Shown here in pieces: positions 22,001-34,689 of a DNA stretch of 64,000 nucleotides. The stretch is taken from the NCBI GenBank assembly GCA_029339505.1, contig JAQISU010000094.1, forward strand, positions 3,573,501 through 3,637,500, given 5' to 3'. Positions within the stretch are counted from its first letter, which is position 1. The number at the start of each line of letters is the position of its first letter. A program made the translations under genes and the position numbers. This DNA comes from Unio delphinus. Its lineage: Eukaryota; Mollusca; Bivalvia; Unionida; Unionidae. The notes under the pieces are model-generated. The model was not told the DNA's origin, made no database searches, and saw only the letters and a list, made by a program, of their open reading frames with translations.

Positions 22001-22090
22001 CGTACACCTTGGAGACGTACACGTACACCTCGGAGACGTACACCTTGGAGACGTACACGTACACCTTGGCGACGTACACCTTGGAGAGGT
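22001..22090. repeat. Short minisatellite
   Basis: Alternating units GACGTACACCTTGGA and GACGTACACGTACACC, about five in all, with CTCGGA and TTGGCG variants. Confidence 0.85.
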
Positions 22091-22298
22091 AGACCTTTAA
22101 TACAATTCGCCCTTTGAATAATCTTCTGTTTGGGCCTTTTATTAGCATTCAAGCTAGCTAGGAATCACAGTTTTGACATCACGAGCAACTATTATTTGTA
22201 ATCTATTTTTGAATTTTCTATCGTAATATCATACGAATACGTGTGATGCATAGTGCCTTAATATACTGATGTTAATGAGAAGAAAATAAAACACTTAC

Positions 22299-22397
22299 CG
22301 ACTGCGGTGATAAAACTGGCAGCGGCAACAGAATTATCGGTGTCAAAATGACAATCAATATATCCTTAATGTCCCAAAGATCACGAAGGAACCTCAT
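22299..22397 (-). CDS. SLC13: SLC13-family transporter, exon 1 (start codon)
   Basis: 33 codons from ATG (22395-22397): MRFLRDLWDIKDILIVILTP then IILLPLPVLSPQS. This matches the short cytoplasmic N-terminus and first transmembrane segment of SLC13 transporters, which typically have a (T/C)PLLLLPLP-type helix. The donor GTAAGTG (22292-22298) is near perfect, and phase 0 joins to EALCAYVV of exon 2. The 5'UTR and promoter upstream could not be defined. Substrate (citrate, succinate or sulfate) cannot be told from these exons. Confidence 0.88.
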
Positions 22398-24055
22398 TAT
22401 AGATGTTTCTAATGTCGAAATATCAACTATTATTTGAAGATAAGAATTTTAATGGTCCTTTTCCTTTCTCTTGTTATGTGCACTTTAATTTAAAGCCTCA
22501 ATTACATTCAGCTTGTTTCATTCACCATAGAATATACATTTAAAAATTATTTAACAAAATCTTGTCTTGACAAAAAATGTTTGTGACAATTATCTTTAAA
22601 ACTGATGCAAATAAAGCTGAACTAATTGTCAGTTGTTAATCAAGGCTCATCCGCACACACAACTAAACTAACTGTATATCTCTATATGACCCATTCAACT
22701 GTGTTTTAAGTAGACTGTCTCCACGAAGTCTCTTATCTAGCAACGATGGTGAATTATCAAATATTGTACCAGTCCCAAGCAAGATGTTGACAATGCATGA
22801 CGTATTTATCATCATGCTCATCCGGTGTCTTTTTTAGCGGTCATGTACCGCATTTTTTATTGTAGGGGTTAACAGAATGTCAAATACGAACATGTTCTTG
22901 AAGGTTACTTGTTCTTATAAACGCTGTCATTTTTTTCTTGAATGAGACGAATGGTAATAAATAACTATTACTTTTCTATTTAGCTTGTTATGCAAGAAAT
23001 CAAGTTTGTTTTAGCTGATTCCGTGACAGGTTACTGTATAAATCTTGTCCATAGCATCTTCCTAAATCGTCCAAATATATCATTTCATTTTGGGTCATCA
23101 TCGGCTGGCCCAAGGGATTTAGGCGCCCTAGGCGAAATATGAATGCACCCCATCCTCTTTTGGCCAATAAGACAATACCGTCTTATTCGCTCAATAGGTG
23201 ACAGCCTAGTTCACCTCTATGGTTGACCGACCCTGTTGTCATTATTCTGTATAACTTTTGAGAACTAACCGTTGGGAGATGACCGTTAAGTAAATCGGTC
23301 TTTATACGTTTTACGAAAAGACGACCGTCAGTCATTAATTTTATAAGATATTAAATTAAGATATTGTCCAGAATTTTGTCTTGCTGAACAATTTCACAAG
23401 ACTCACATTTGAAGATGTATTTTAAAATGCAATCCTAAATAAGGGAAACATTATTATTAAAATAAAGTTTAGTCAAAACCTGCACAACACAATGTGCAAA
23501 TCCCTTCATTTGATATTTCCGATATGACATGTGCATTTTGATGTACATGCTTAAGAATTAAATACGGGGTGATTTTCCATTAAACCTCGATATGGGTCAT
23601 AAACTAGCATATCAAGACAGTTTGCATCGCATTCATTTCCTCGTAAAAATAACATAATTATATTATTCTCCTTCCCCATTAGAAAAGTTGACTGAGAAAA
23701 GACGATTGGGTGTACATTAGACCTGTGCCACCGCTTGATTGTGTGGTTTTTCGGCAACTCGGATCCCATGGAAGATGTTTTTTTCCTTCATCGATATCTA
23801 TCTCTTCTACTCTTTAACTATAACTCCCGAGATACAACGACTAATCGCATAAATAGTAAAACATATTGCCGCTGGAATATTCAGATAAATTGTGATGAAA
23901 CTGGTTTCAAAACAGGTCACGCATTGCAATATTTGTTACTGAGGGGGGTTAAACAAAGGTCACACTAGGTAAACTACCTTTGACGTAAACAGCCATTTTG
24001 AGGGATGGATAAGTATTTGGCTTTAAGCAAAGTTCACAGTGTACAGTTTACTACC
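22398..24055. other. Upstream of SLC13 first coding exon, nothing supported
   Basis: May contain SLC13 5'UTR and promoter, but I see no defined core promoter. A GC-richer palindromic patch with GGCGCCCTAGGCG lies near 23124. Open frames are short. Confidence 0.4.
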
Positions 24056-24210
24056 GTACAAGACAAACAGTACTACTTATATGGAAGAACTTATTAACCA
24101 GTCTAGAAATGGGGGGAACAAATAATAGAGTATATACGGATTTGGTGGTCCAAAAATGGTTAATAATGAAAAGTAAAATTTAGTGAAAATATCTTTTGAG
24201 ACCTTATATT
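24056..24210 (+). repeat. Dispersed repeat, copy with one minisatellite unit
   Basis: A GTACTACTTATATGGAAGAA unit is followed by TCTAGAAATGGGGGGAACAA, GAGTATATACGG, TTTGGTGGTC and AAAATATCTTTTGAGA. The same series follows the minisatellite at 25247-25550, so the two are copies of one element. Confidence 0.75.
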
Positions 24211-25246
24211 AATTATCATTTTCTCAGGAATTCAACTTCAACTTAAATGTGTGTGCACTGGATAGCTGGTTGAAAGGGTGTCCCACCTACTACACTATGA
24301 ATTGCATTATCATATGTATAGTCAAGCTGAATATCAATTAAATGTCTTATGTTCTATCATAGAATTTTTTAAAAACTTGACATATTTTATATGTTCTGCC
24401 ATGTCGCTCATGTTGGTACATTCAATATTTTGACAAACTGTATTGGAACCTTTCGTCATCCCTTTTGTTGAGGGAGCAGGGGCATTCGCACTTAAAAGAA
24501 AAGGTTCACAACCTCTGCTTCCAACAGAAACCTGTGAAAGTCCTATCTGCATCGCATTATTTACACAGGTAGTTTTTCGTGCTCAACCTATCTTTAGTAT
24601 TTCTTCATACAGTTGAAACGTTCTTTTTTGATGTATATCTACATGTCGAACCTATTACTCTCTCCCGCCACATTAGTCCTCTTTTCTCTTCATGTACCAA
24701 GTCCCATGATAAAAAAAACCTTGACAGTCAGGATTTTGGAAAGGTGCTCTTGGAATACAGTATTCCACATCTCGGAAGTGTTTCCTGTGTGCACTAAGCG
24801 AAATGGGGTTTGTTCACTAGATCTATTAAATAGATGAAAACAAGCTTCATGTCAGAAATGTGGTTTCATATTTTAAACAATATCTTATTTATAAAAACAA
24901 AGTTGCTGTTACTACATCATGTAAATTGATATCCAGTGATGCCATATTTGCTAATGTCAGCATGTTTGTGTTTCTTTGGTGTAGCATGCTTGCCATAGAA
25001 AGATAACATGAAGATACAAATGCAGAAAACAATTATTTTAATAACAAGAATAGCCCACTAATAAGTACAACACAACACAGTTATATGTAATGCGTATGCA
25101 ATTTAGCTATATACAGTGTTACCACTTAAAATACCATTACACTATTATCCTTGCACAATCATGGATAATTCCTTCGTACAATTATGCTCTAATATCAATG
25201 AGTAAAATACATATTTTTCTTTATTAAAAAATATTTGGTTATAGGA
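24211..25246. other. No feature seen
   Basis: AT-rich sequence between the two dispersed-repeat copies. No gene recognised. Confidence 0.45.
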
Positions 25247-25440
25247 CACAAGGTACTTATTATATGGAATTACTCTGAATAACGGAACTAATTATATGGA
25301 ATTAGTGAGAATGACGGTACTAATTATATGGAATTACTGTGAGTCACGGTACTAATTATATGGAATTACTGTGAATCCCGGTACTAACTATATGGAATTA
25401 CTGTGAATCACGGTACTAATTATGTGGAATTACTGTGAAT
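25247..25440. repeat. 32-bp minisatellite, six copies
   Basis: Six units of about 32 bases, GGTACTAATTATATGGAATT followed by ACTGTGAATCAC, with scattered differences. It forms the front part of a dispersed element. Confidence 0.93.
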
Positions 25441-25550
25441 CAATCTAGAAATGGGTTAACAAACATTAGAGTATATACGGGTTTGGTGGTCTATAATTGG
25501 TTAATAATAAAATGTGAAATTGTAGTAAAAATATCTTTTGAGAGCTTATC
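25441..25550 (+). repeat. Dispersed repeat, 3' part of copy 2
   Basis: TCTAGAAATGGG, GAGTATATACGGG, TTTGGTGGTCT and AAAATATCTTTTGAGA in the same order and spacing as 24104-24205. Confidence 0.8.
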
Positions 25551-28401
25551 CTATCTGTAAAAAAAATATAGACAGTATTCTATTCATGCAAATTTAGTAT
25601 TTTTACAGCTGTTTCATGCACATGTAGATAATAAAATAAAATCCGCGGCTCATATGATTTTCTTCAGACAAAAGCTTGCACCAAGTATAGTTGTGCATGG
25701 AGAAATATAGGTTTGATTATTAGCACCCAGAAATTTTAACATATTGAATTTTGATTATGATTGTGTTTCCATATATTTACTATGGTAGTTGAATTAATAC
25801 CGTGGGTGGTTTAATAGGCAAGATAATCCTATCGATTTTTACATCTACATGTTTACTCACGTGTGAGGAGATGTTGCTATATTTATGAGAAATCTAACAA
25901 TACTCGTCATGAAGCTTCATTTATGTCGAAAAATATGACCAAAGTATTAATCGATTTAACTAGTTGTAACTTTATTAGTATTTATGGTAACCTTTGTGTA
26001 TTACATTGACTACCCAAACGGAAATTTTTTTTTTGTTTCCTGAAAAAAAAGTATTCATAAACAAAGATTGCAAAAAGTAAATTATTTGCACTACCACTTT
26101 GAAGCTTTGATAAAAATTGTAGAGCAAGACAAAATCATGCAAGGTAACCTGACTATCGTCCAATCTAACAGCCAGGTCATTTTACTTAACTATGTATCAT
26201 GTCAAAACTGACTGATATCATCTATTCACACCTTCTCGCCTCATTATATGCATGAAAACAAAATGTACACTAACAAATATGATATCGTACCGAGTCATTC
26301 AGCTCAAAGTAGCATTAACAAATACCCATTCTCACCTCACCGATTATCTTACCTACGAATGCATTTATAAATAAAATAGCCTTTTCCCTACACGCAATAG
26401 CCTTAATTAAAGTAGAATAATTTCATGTAAAAACTGTTCGGATTAAACTTATATGTTAAAAACTACTTTATCTTTAATCTATAATGAAATATTGCAAACT
26501 TAGAATTAGTTGAAATGGTTATATTATTAACTTTCATTACGGTGAAAATTAATATCTACTTTAAAAAAGTGATACCTTTTTCTACGATATTTAAAATATC
26601 ATCGACTCTACTGAGCCTAACCGTGTCAGACCATCCTTGTACAAAGTGAAAAAAATCAACCCAAATTATACATTTTAAGATATGAAAAACAGCGGTCTAA
26701 AAATTAGACTGTCATAACAGAACTATACTTTGTGGTGATTTTATTCAGCTAATAATAGGAGCAACAATATACAACTCAGAAGATCTCTAAATTCCATTAG
26801 TTCATCATACAATCGGAATGAGTTACAAAAACGCAGAAAATGGCATATACTCATATGAAAAGAGTCGTTCAATGAATTATTTTTCGTAATAGAAGATTTC
26901 AAATAAGCAGAATTTGAAAGTATGCAAAAAAATTAAAGGATCAATCAACTAATCACTCGGAGATGACAAAATATGAAGAAAACTGATCTTGTGACCAATC
27001 TCATTTTATTTTACCTTTCCATTCCAGAAATGGAAGCCCCATTTATGGGGCTTTTAAGTCAGCCCTAACAACCGCAATTGTGTTCAATAAAATTGCAGTA
27101 GTATCTGTTTTCATTCATATCTAAAAAATTTAATAATATATAATGAACACAAAACTTATTTCCAATGACAATGAAGATATTTATTCAATTTAGATTAATA
27201 GTATTAGCTTAACATAGATCAAATAGTGTATGCATAATAAGACAGTAAAACGAAATTTATCAATTGTCATACATTACTTGAAGCCATCAAATCGGACACA
27301 GATTACACAATCGACTATTACCTTAGACTGTATAAAACAAATCACTACAAAATCAGAAACATACTTTCACATCCATCATAAGAATATTATTAGAATTTTT
27401 TTAAAACTCTATCTACTCTTAAACAATCTGACCAAATTAAATTAAAAATATACATACCACATTTACACGTGCAACTTATGGAAGTATCACTAGTACCAGA
27501 GAAGGACGGACAATTAAAAAGTTAAATAGCTCCGAACGTCCTGTTAGCAAGGCCTACGGTCTGGGTGTACAAAATATAAAATAATCAGGTAAAATGGAAG
27601 GGATAACAATTTAATAAACGATATCAAGGTATTCAAGAATTACAGGATAATTTTAAAATAGTCAGTTATTTCATCACACGAAATTAAAGGTTATTGTGTA
27701 TCCCTTCTATATTACTCCTCTGTAACTTCAGCCTTGTATTCCCTTATCGAGACAACCGTTATCCTTGTTTCTGTTCTCCCGGCCTTGCTTGTCGATACCT
27801 GAGGTACATTTGTCTCCGTATCTGACCCTGCGTCTTCGCACTCCTGTATCTCTCTTGCCCTCCACGTCTTCTCTTCTCTCTAATCCTCGGGTGGCGTCGG
27901 GGAGCTTCCTCTGGATTAATAATAAGATACAATGGTGTCTCCTTGTTCAAACACAGGAGAATTAACACACAGACCTTTCCTAAGCATAATGGCAATTAAA
28001 TCATTAGGTAAACTCATACACTCACGTGTAAGTATTCCACACACGCTTGTTCTATGATAAAGACTTCAACGACAACAATAATATCACTACTTCTGATACT
28101 TATACGCATATTCCTAATTCTCTATATAGTAAACTATCAACATCAACAACATTCCTACAAATTTCCTACCTTACAAATTATTAAAGACACATACAAATAT
28201 AAAATGCCTAATTATACGTGCACAAGGCAAATAATCCCTAACTCTACATAATCCACACTATATATTCAAATACTAACACGTACAAGGTCTAACACTACTC
28301 ACTAATAAATTCAGTTATACACTGAAGACTAAAGTTGCACTGAATTAAATGCACATAATATCGTATAAATCTTACTATGTCTAGTTAGGAAAGTTAAACA
28401 G
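25551..28401. other. No supported feature
   Basis: Mostly very AT-rich. A GC-richer block at about 27715-27960 has an open minus-strand frame with a basic, arginine-rich stretch (IREKRRRGGQERYR), but I recognise no family and no splice sites. Confidence 0.4.

Positions 28402-28457
<56 letters not shown>
28402..28457. repeat. (TAA)n tail of LINE A
   Basis: About 18 trinucleotides at the 3' end of the minus-strand LINE, preceded on that strand by GTGTAAAGCGCTTAGAGC. Short simple repeats are the usual 3' tail of CR1/L2-type LINEs. Confidence 0.9.
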
Positions 28458-28460
<3 letters not shown>

Positions 28461-28619
28461 GACTTTGTATTGCGCCTAATCTTACGAAGCTCTAAGCGCT
28501 TTACACAATCAATAATGATATGACTACACTACAGAACAACAAATGACAAAAACAATGAAATTGGAAAACATGAAAACATGCTGAAAATATATAAGATACA
28601 AAACATGATTAGGTCGCTA

Positions 28620-31518
28620 AATTTGTCCCTGCAGTCGAAACAGGTGAGTCTTAAGAGCACTCTTAAAAGGGACCACTGTATCTTTGTGTCTAAATTCAAT
28701 GGGCAATTCGTTCCTCGTCGCCGGGCCCTGGTGTGCAAACGAACGTTGTCCATATGACTTTGTTTTCACCTTGGGAACAATGAGTATACGATTATCAGAA
28801 GAAGAGCGTAAGGATCTAGCTGGTGTATACACATGGGTGAGGCTGGATAGGTATGTTGGACTGGAGTCTGTCAGTGAAACATAGCACAGAGAACAAATTT
28901 TGTGTTTGATTCTGTATTGAATTGATAGCCAATGTAGGGTACAGAGCAGTGGTGAGGTGTGCTCTGATCGAGGTACTCTAAAGATGATCCATGCAGCTGT
29001 GTTTTGAACTTTTTGAAGTTTCTGGAGTAAATATTGTGACGAACCAGACAGAATTGAGTTACAATAGTCCAGTCATGAAAGTACTAATGAACGCACAAGT
29101 GTCTTAGTGGCATCAACTGAAAGATATTTACGAATGGAACTGATGCGTTTCAATTCAAGATATGCAGCCTTGCATATGTTCATGACATGTTGGTGCAATG
29201 TGAGAGTACTGTCTAGAGTAACGCCTAGGTTCCGTAATGACTGAGAATTTAATGTTGGTGTTGCTGATATTTATTGTCTGAGGTAAAGTATGTGAATAAG
29301 AAAGTATTTGTGTTGTGATCAGAATAACCTCAGTTTTATCATCATTCATCTGCAGCTTGTTACATGTCATCCATGATTTTACATCAGAAATGCACTTCTC
29401 TACTCCATGGATGGTAGCATCAACTTCAGTTGGGTGGCTAGACTTGTATATTTGGGTATCATCAGCATACAATTGGTGCGACACTGGTTGATGATCTATG
29501 ACACTTCAGAGCGACTGAGTATACAGAATGAAGAGAACAGGCCCAAGAACAGATCCCTGTGAAACACCACAAAATAAGTCAACTGGGCTGGAGTGTATTC
29601 CATTTGCAGATATAATTTGTGTCCTGTTAACTAAGTAGGACTTGAACCACTGTAAGGCTATATTCTGAATGCCAAATACATGCTGGAGACGGTGAAGTAA
29701 TATATCATGGTCTAATGTGTCAAATGCTGCAGATAAATCCAGGAGAGTGAGGACTGTAATCTTTCCACTATCCAAAGCAGAGAGAATGTCAGTAAATACT
29801 TTCAGAAGAGTAGTTTTCGTACTGTGGCAAGGGCTATATGCAGACTGTACATTGCTAAAAAGACTGTTTGAATTCAAATGAGATATAAGTTGAGTTAGAA
29901 CAACCTTTTCTAAGAATTTTTATATGAATTGGAGATTAGAAACTGGGCGGTAATTCTTTAAATCGTTATGGTCCATTGTTGGTTTCTTCAGCAGTGGCTT
30001 TACAATGGCAGTTTTGAAAAATGATGGCGATTCACCCGATGAGAGAGAGAGATATTAATAACATCAGTTAGTGAAGGCAATATTGGGTCTAAGCACTCAA
30101 GCAGCAGTGATGTCGGAACTGGATCAAGTTCACAAGACTTTGGTGCACTTTTCATCACGATTGTCAGTACTAAATCAATAGAAACAGGTTCAAATGCTCC
30201 TAACGGTTGTCGCTGAATTTCGGCATCATAACTGTATGGTGACGAATCAGTTGAAATTTTGCTGTCAAGCGAATCTCTAATGGTTTGTACATTGTCATCA
30301 AAGAAATTTGCAAATTGGTCTGGTAGGTCTAGTGGAGAGAAGGTTGTTGGAAGTGGTGTACATTTGTTCCTTGACATTAGTTTGTTACTTATCTCGAAGA
30401 GCTCTTTGCAGCTGGAACTCTCCGTGATCTTAGTACTGTAGAGGGATGATTTGATTAAATGGACTATGTTTATGACGTTCTTCTTAGCGGCTTCGTAGAT
30501 TTGTTTATGAATAGTGAGTCTGGTGGAAAGCCAAAGCCTCTCAGCTTTTCGACGATGTCTTTTAGCAGTGCGAAGCTGGTCCCTAACACTGCTATACCAT
30601 GGAGAACACTTTTTTATTGATACTCCGCATTTGGTGGCTGGGGAATGTTTTTCAAGCAATGAACGCAGGCAGTTATCAAGTTGTTCCGCTGTTGGATGTA
30701 AGAAAGTTGTTAGGTTTCTTTGGATGTCATGCATGAATTTGGTTCTATTTATCATCCGGAGGTTTCTCTTAGTAGCAAACAGAGGTGGAGGGTTAGGGAC
30801 TGATACGTCGAGATGGCATACAATGCAGAGGTGATCCGATGCAAGTTCGTGGGATACATGGGTGGATTGCAGAATATTATCATCAGGTCTATAAAGAAAC
30901 CAGTCTAAAATGTGACCAAGTTTATGGGTAGGTTGGTTAACTGACTGTTTAAGATTGAAAACATGAATGGAATCTAGGAGTTTTGACATGTATGGTTGAC
31001 CAGGACAGTCAAAGTGAAAGTTGAAATCTCCAAGAATAATTAGGTTGCTACCTATCGAATATCCATACGCTAGAAATTTGGAAACTGCTCCAAAAAGAGC
31101 GATTCAGTCAGCTTGTTTTTTCTACTAGGAGGAGGACGGTAGAGACAGAAAAAATGGATTGACCTTTGTTCCAGTTTGAGCGTTGTTTGGACTAGTTCAA
31201 ACGATGTGTGGCAGAAATTGAAGATTGTGTTGTACTTAAGGCATTTGATCATGGAATTCTTTGTAATTACGGCAATTCCACCTCCGTGAGAGTTGCGGGG
31301 AACGACTTGATGGAGTAATCGCTGGGTGTTAAATCCGCACACTTACATTCATCACCTGCGGAATGTAACCAAGTTTCTGTCAGGAAGAAGACGTCAATAT
31401 TCTGGTCGTTGATAAAATTAACAATTTCTGTGCGCTTTTCCGGTGATCCTACTGTTTGAGCGTTGAATAATGCAATACGTAGTGGTATCCCTGGGACAGT
31501 TGACACAACGGTTGACAA
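28620..31518 (-). pseudogene. LINE A endonuclease-reverse transcriptase ORF, broken
   Basis: The endonuclease is seen as IALFNAQTVGSPEKRTEIV, VFFLTETWL, SHGGGIAVITKN, LGDFNFHFDCPG and ASDHLCIVCH. The reverse transcriptase has TLLDLSAAFDTLDHDILLHR (domain A), GVSQGSVLGPVLFILYT, and SHQLYADDTQIYKS with the catalytic YADD. The C-terminal part has LHWLSIQYRIKHKI and PFKSALKTHLFRLQG, as in CR1/L2/Jockey elements. Such proteins nick DNA and copy their RNA into the nick. Frameshifts near 31330, 31070, 30000, 29500 and 29260 break it into pieces, the longest being 329 codons (30000-30989). Confidence 0.9.
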
Positions 31519-31530
31519 TTTAAGTAAGAG

Positions 31531-32916
31531 GAATTTGAACCAGGTTATTAAAATTAACGGCAGAATTTTTAAGTTGTTTATCCGTTACGGGCGAAAGGGA
31601 GATAACTGGAATACTTCTTCCTGTTCTTCGGGCGAAGATCTCTTGCCTCAAAAGCCTCTGTTCCAAATCCTTTTCCGCTCTTTTCACGAGTGACCAGTTT
31701 GCTCTCTGAGTGCAGTCTAGTGCCCATCCCCACCCCCACTTTTCTATGACCTACTCTTTCCACGTTCAAGCGTGCAATGATTCCTTTACAATAAATGTAA
31801 CATAAAAATGTCTGGTTTCGTGAGAAACTCGGCCCAAAATAAACAATCTTAGTTTTTGATTGGATACCAGTGGTCTCTTTGAAAACAGTCACGGGTGTTG
31901 GCACCGATATGCCGAATTTCCTAAACTCTGCTGGCTGATTACAAAATGCCAGAGACTAAGCCAGAGGACCTCAGACAGTACAAATGTACCTTGCTGCTCA
32001 TTATGTTTTGATTTATATGAACATCTCAAGCGAGTTACGATTTTTATAAGATACCTTTATTGGGGTGCATATCAATTTCTAATTTAATTATTTATTGTCC
32101 TGGATGCATTTGCACGATTTTTGTCGTTTCCAATTTTCCTTAATAGCTTATGCTCAATACTAAATAGCCAAACATTATCCGCATGTCATTGTTAAACCCT
32201 AAAACTTTGTTCACCAAACATGTAACAGGAACGAGAAAAACATGCCATTTTTGTAAAACTACCAAACATTTTATTAACATTACGAATGATAATATGAGAC
32301 TAGCCTACAGTACAAAGTATTAAATACAAACAGATCTTTATAATGGTCATATGAAAGTCCTAAATGAATGGAAAGATCGTATAAATTTCAAACCCTGAGA
32401 TGTACTGGTCCTCTACAACAGTTCCAGAATAGTTAAATGTTTAAATCAACACGTCTATATATTTACAACAGGAGCATAATAAATGTGAATGACTCCAAAA
32501 TTTTAATGAAATTGATAGCTCATTGCTCTTGTCATATACGCCGTCTGTTCTGAAGATATTTCGCAATAGACCATACGTGACAGAACACAAGACTCATTTT
32601 CCGTCAAACTTGCCTAATCATGTAAACCTAGTCCAACCAATGGGAAGTTACTAAACGCTTCCAGAAATTTTAAAATCACATCAGCCAGTTAGAAAATAAG
32701 CTATAAGTGCCATTAAGTCTAATTATTGAGATTATTATTAATAACTGTCAGTACATACGCAGCACCTTTTATAGATCCTAAACAATACTAAACTCTTAAG
32801 ATACTCAGCTGACACATGCCAAATTGAACTGAAGATTTTCTGTACAATTTACAGCCATAAATACAAATTATAAATTAGATCATGTACCAGGAGTAACAAT
32901 AACATATATACCTAAC
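31531..32916. other. No supported feature
   Basis: AT-rich beyond the LINE A 5' side. Open frames around 31578-32087 lack recognisable domains. Confidence 0.45.
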
Positions 32917-33157
32917 AATGTGTACATTGAAGACTTATGACTTGCTGCCTGATTATGTTGTAAAGAAGGAATGTACATTTAAGAGTTGTGACTTGTTACC
33001 TGATTATGATATAGATAAGGAATGTACATTTAAGAGTTGTGACTTGTTACTTGATTATGATATAGATATGGAATGTACATTGAAGAGTTGTGAATTGTTA
33101 CATGATTATCTTATAGATAAGGAATGCACATTGACGAGTTATGATTTGTTACCTTAA
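32917..33157 (+). repeat. 51-bp minisatellite, array unit 1
   Basis: About 4.7 copies of a 51-base unit beginning GAATGTACATTTAAGAGTTG. Because 51 is divisible by three, one frame is open and codes for a 17-residue repeat of the form KECTFKSCDLLPDYDID. Divergence between copies is modest. The first copy is only partly inside the triplicated unit: the unit boundary lies within it at 32948. Confidence 0.95.
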
Positions 33158-34390
33158 GCGTATATTCCAAATGATTAGAAAGTTTATAAAATAATATAGA
33201 GAAACCCTAATAGAATTTACCTGGGATAAATAACAACTATTTGATAGGATGCTTCTAGACAGGAAGATTATATGATAAAACAATCTAGCGACAGAACTGT
33301 TCACTTGATCTTATCTTAAAAAGCTCAAGGTCAGGGCTTTGTATTATAAGCAATCCACTGGCTAGGGCAATCAACCCCTAGTTTCATTCTATTTTGGAGA
33401 ACTATAAACCATTAATATCGAAACGTTCTACTTCACTTAACGGTGATCCTTCCAAGCCTAACCTAATCACAGTATTAAGGGACACATAAGCTTCTCAGAG
33501 TCGTTTGTACTTTGCCATGTCTACGAAGTCTTTCACAAGTGAAAGTGTTCTTATTTAGGGAGTGGATTGCGAATTTGCATATGTTCGTCTCTTTTGTCTC
33601 AATTTGGAATCAAATTTATTTTGAGGACCCGTAACTGTAGGGTATTCCTTCCTTACATGGACACTGTTCTACATAGAGATAAGATCGCAGTTAATCGCCT
33701 TGTAAAGTACAAGCTATCGAATAGAACTGTTCAGAATTGTATTAATCAGTATATGGATTTTATACTGTCATATTAAATGGTGATTATTTTAATGAGTTCA
33801 CGTTTGCTGCAATTTTTTATTAAGCAGTTGATATGGATCACATTCTTCTTTATTTTTAACTATTCTTTCTCATTATTATATTCAGGGCTACAAAGGAATA
33901 TCATTCAATGTTAAACAGGAACAAGATCCATGAATCTCCCATTTGTTTCAAATGGCTATTGACGTAGCCTCAAATATACCAGTCTGTTTTGTGAAAAATG
34001 TGGTCCTTATGAGCAAATGGAAACCACCTGAGTCTTGTGTCAATGGTAGTATTTTCTTTTCTATTAACTATTGTTCACGTCATGATATATACGTGCATAT
34101 ATGTATGCCGGCAAACTGCCAACAAAGCTCGTAAATGTTACTCATGACTTATACTAATTTTAAGCTTATTTTAATTAATCGATAACGTATGGGGAAACGG
34201 CAACCGTAGGTAGCGAAATCAGTTAGTGTTACAGTCTCTCGCTTTAGGTAGTCTTTTAAAGACATGTCTGAATTGTGTGTGGTTTAATAGAAAGATAGAA
34301 ATAATACTGTATGCTTAATGGATTTGTTTATATGGATGAAATTGATGAAAATGCGCAACATTTTTAAAACCATAACGGTTCATGTCTAGG

Positions 34391-34391
<1 letters not shown>
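33158..34391 (+). other. Unassigned part of unit 1
   Basis: Shared by all units. Two short plus-strand open frames (33567-33776 and 33943-34134) are conserved between copies only because the copies are nearly identical. No domain recognised. Confidence 0.4.

Positions 34392-34470
<79 letters not shown>
34392..34470. repeat. (TA)n, unit 1
   Basis: About 79 bases. The corresponding tract is about 94 bases in unit 2 (with one CATA interruption) and only about 24 in unit 3. Confidence 0.97.
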
Positions 34471-34472
<2 letters not shown>

Positions 34473-34689
34473 CTTTGAGATAAACTTCATTCAACTAATT
34501 TCATAATGACATAATGAGTACTCATGAAGTATCTTCTATATATTTATTTGACTTGTGATTAGTGTCATCCATAGCTTATTTCATTTTTTAAAATGTAAGA
34601 CAAGAACAAAAATATAAAGAAGAAGAAACAAATCGGTAATTTACTGCAGTCTCTATGTAAGGACTATGCTCTGTAGTCATCGTTCAAAT

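Larger units (their letters stand above)
28402..31530 (-). mobile_element. LINE A, CR1/L2/Jockey group, near full-length but dead
   Basis: One non-LTR retrotransposon read on the minus strand, from an endonuclease near 31518 to a (TTA)n tail at 28402. Order of parts: APE endonuclease, linker, reverse transcriptase, C-terminal thumb-like domain, 3'UTR, simple-repeat tail. No target-site duplication could be assigned. The sequence upstream of the first ATG (31520-31700) includes TATCTCCCTTTCGCC and may be its 5'UTR. Confidence 0.9.

Noticed and set aside
27759..27995. Arginine-rich minus-strand frame
   Set aside because: No splice sites, no recognisable domain, and the basic stretch follows from local GC-rich composition.
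33567..34134. Small frames conserved in all three array units
   Set aside because: Conservation only reflects recent duplication. Near-identity of noncoding flanks is equally high.
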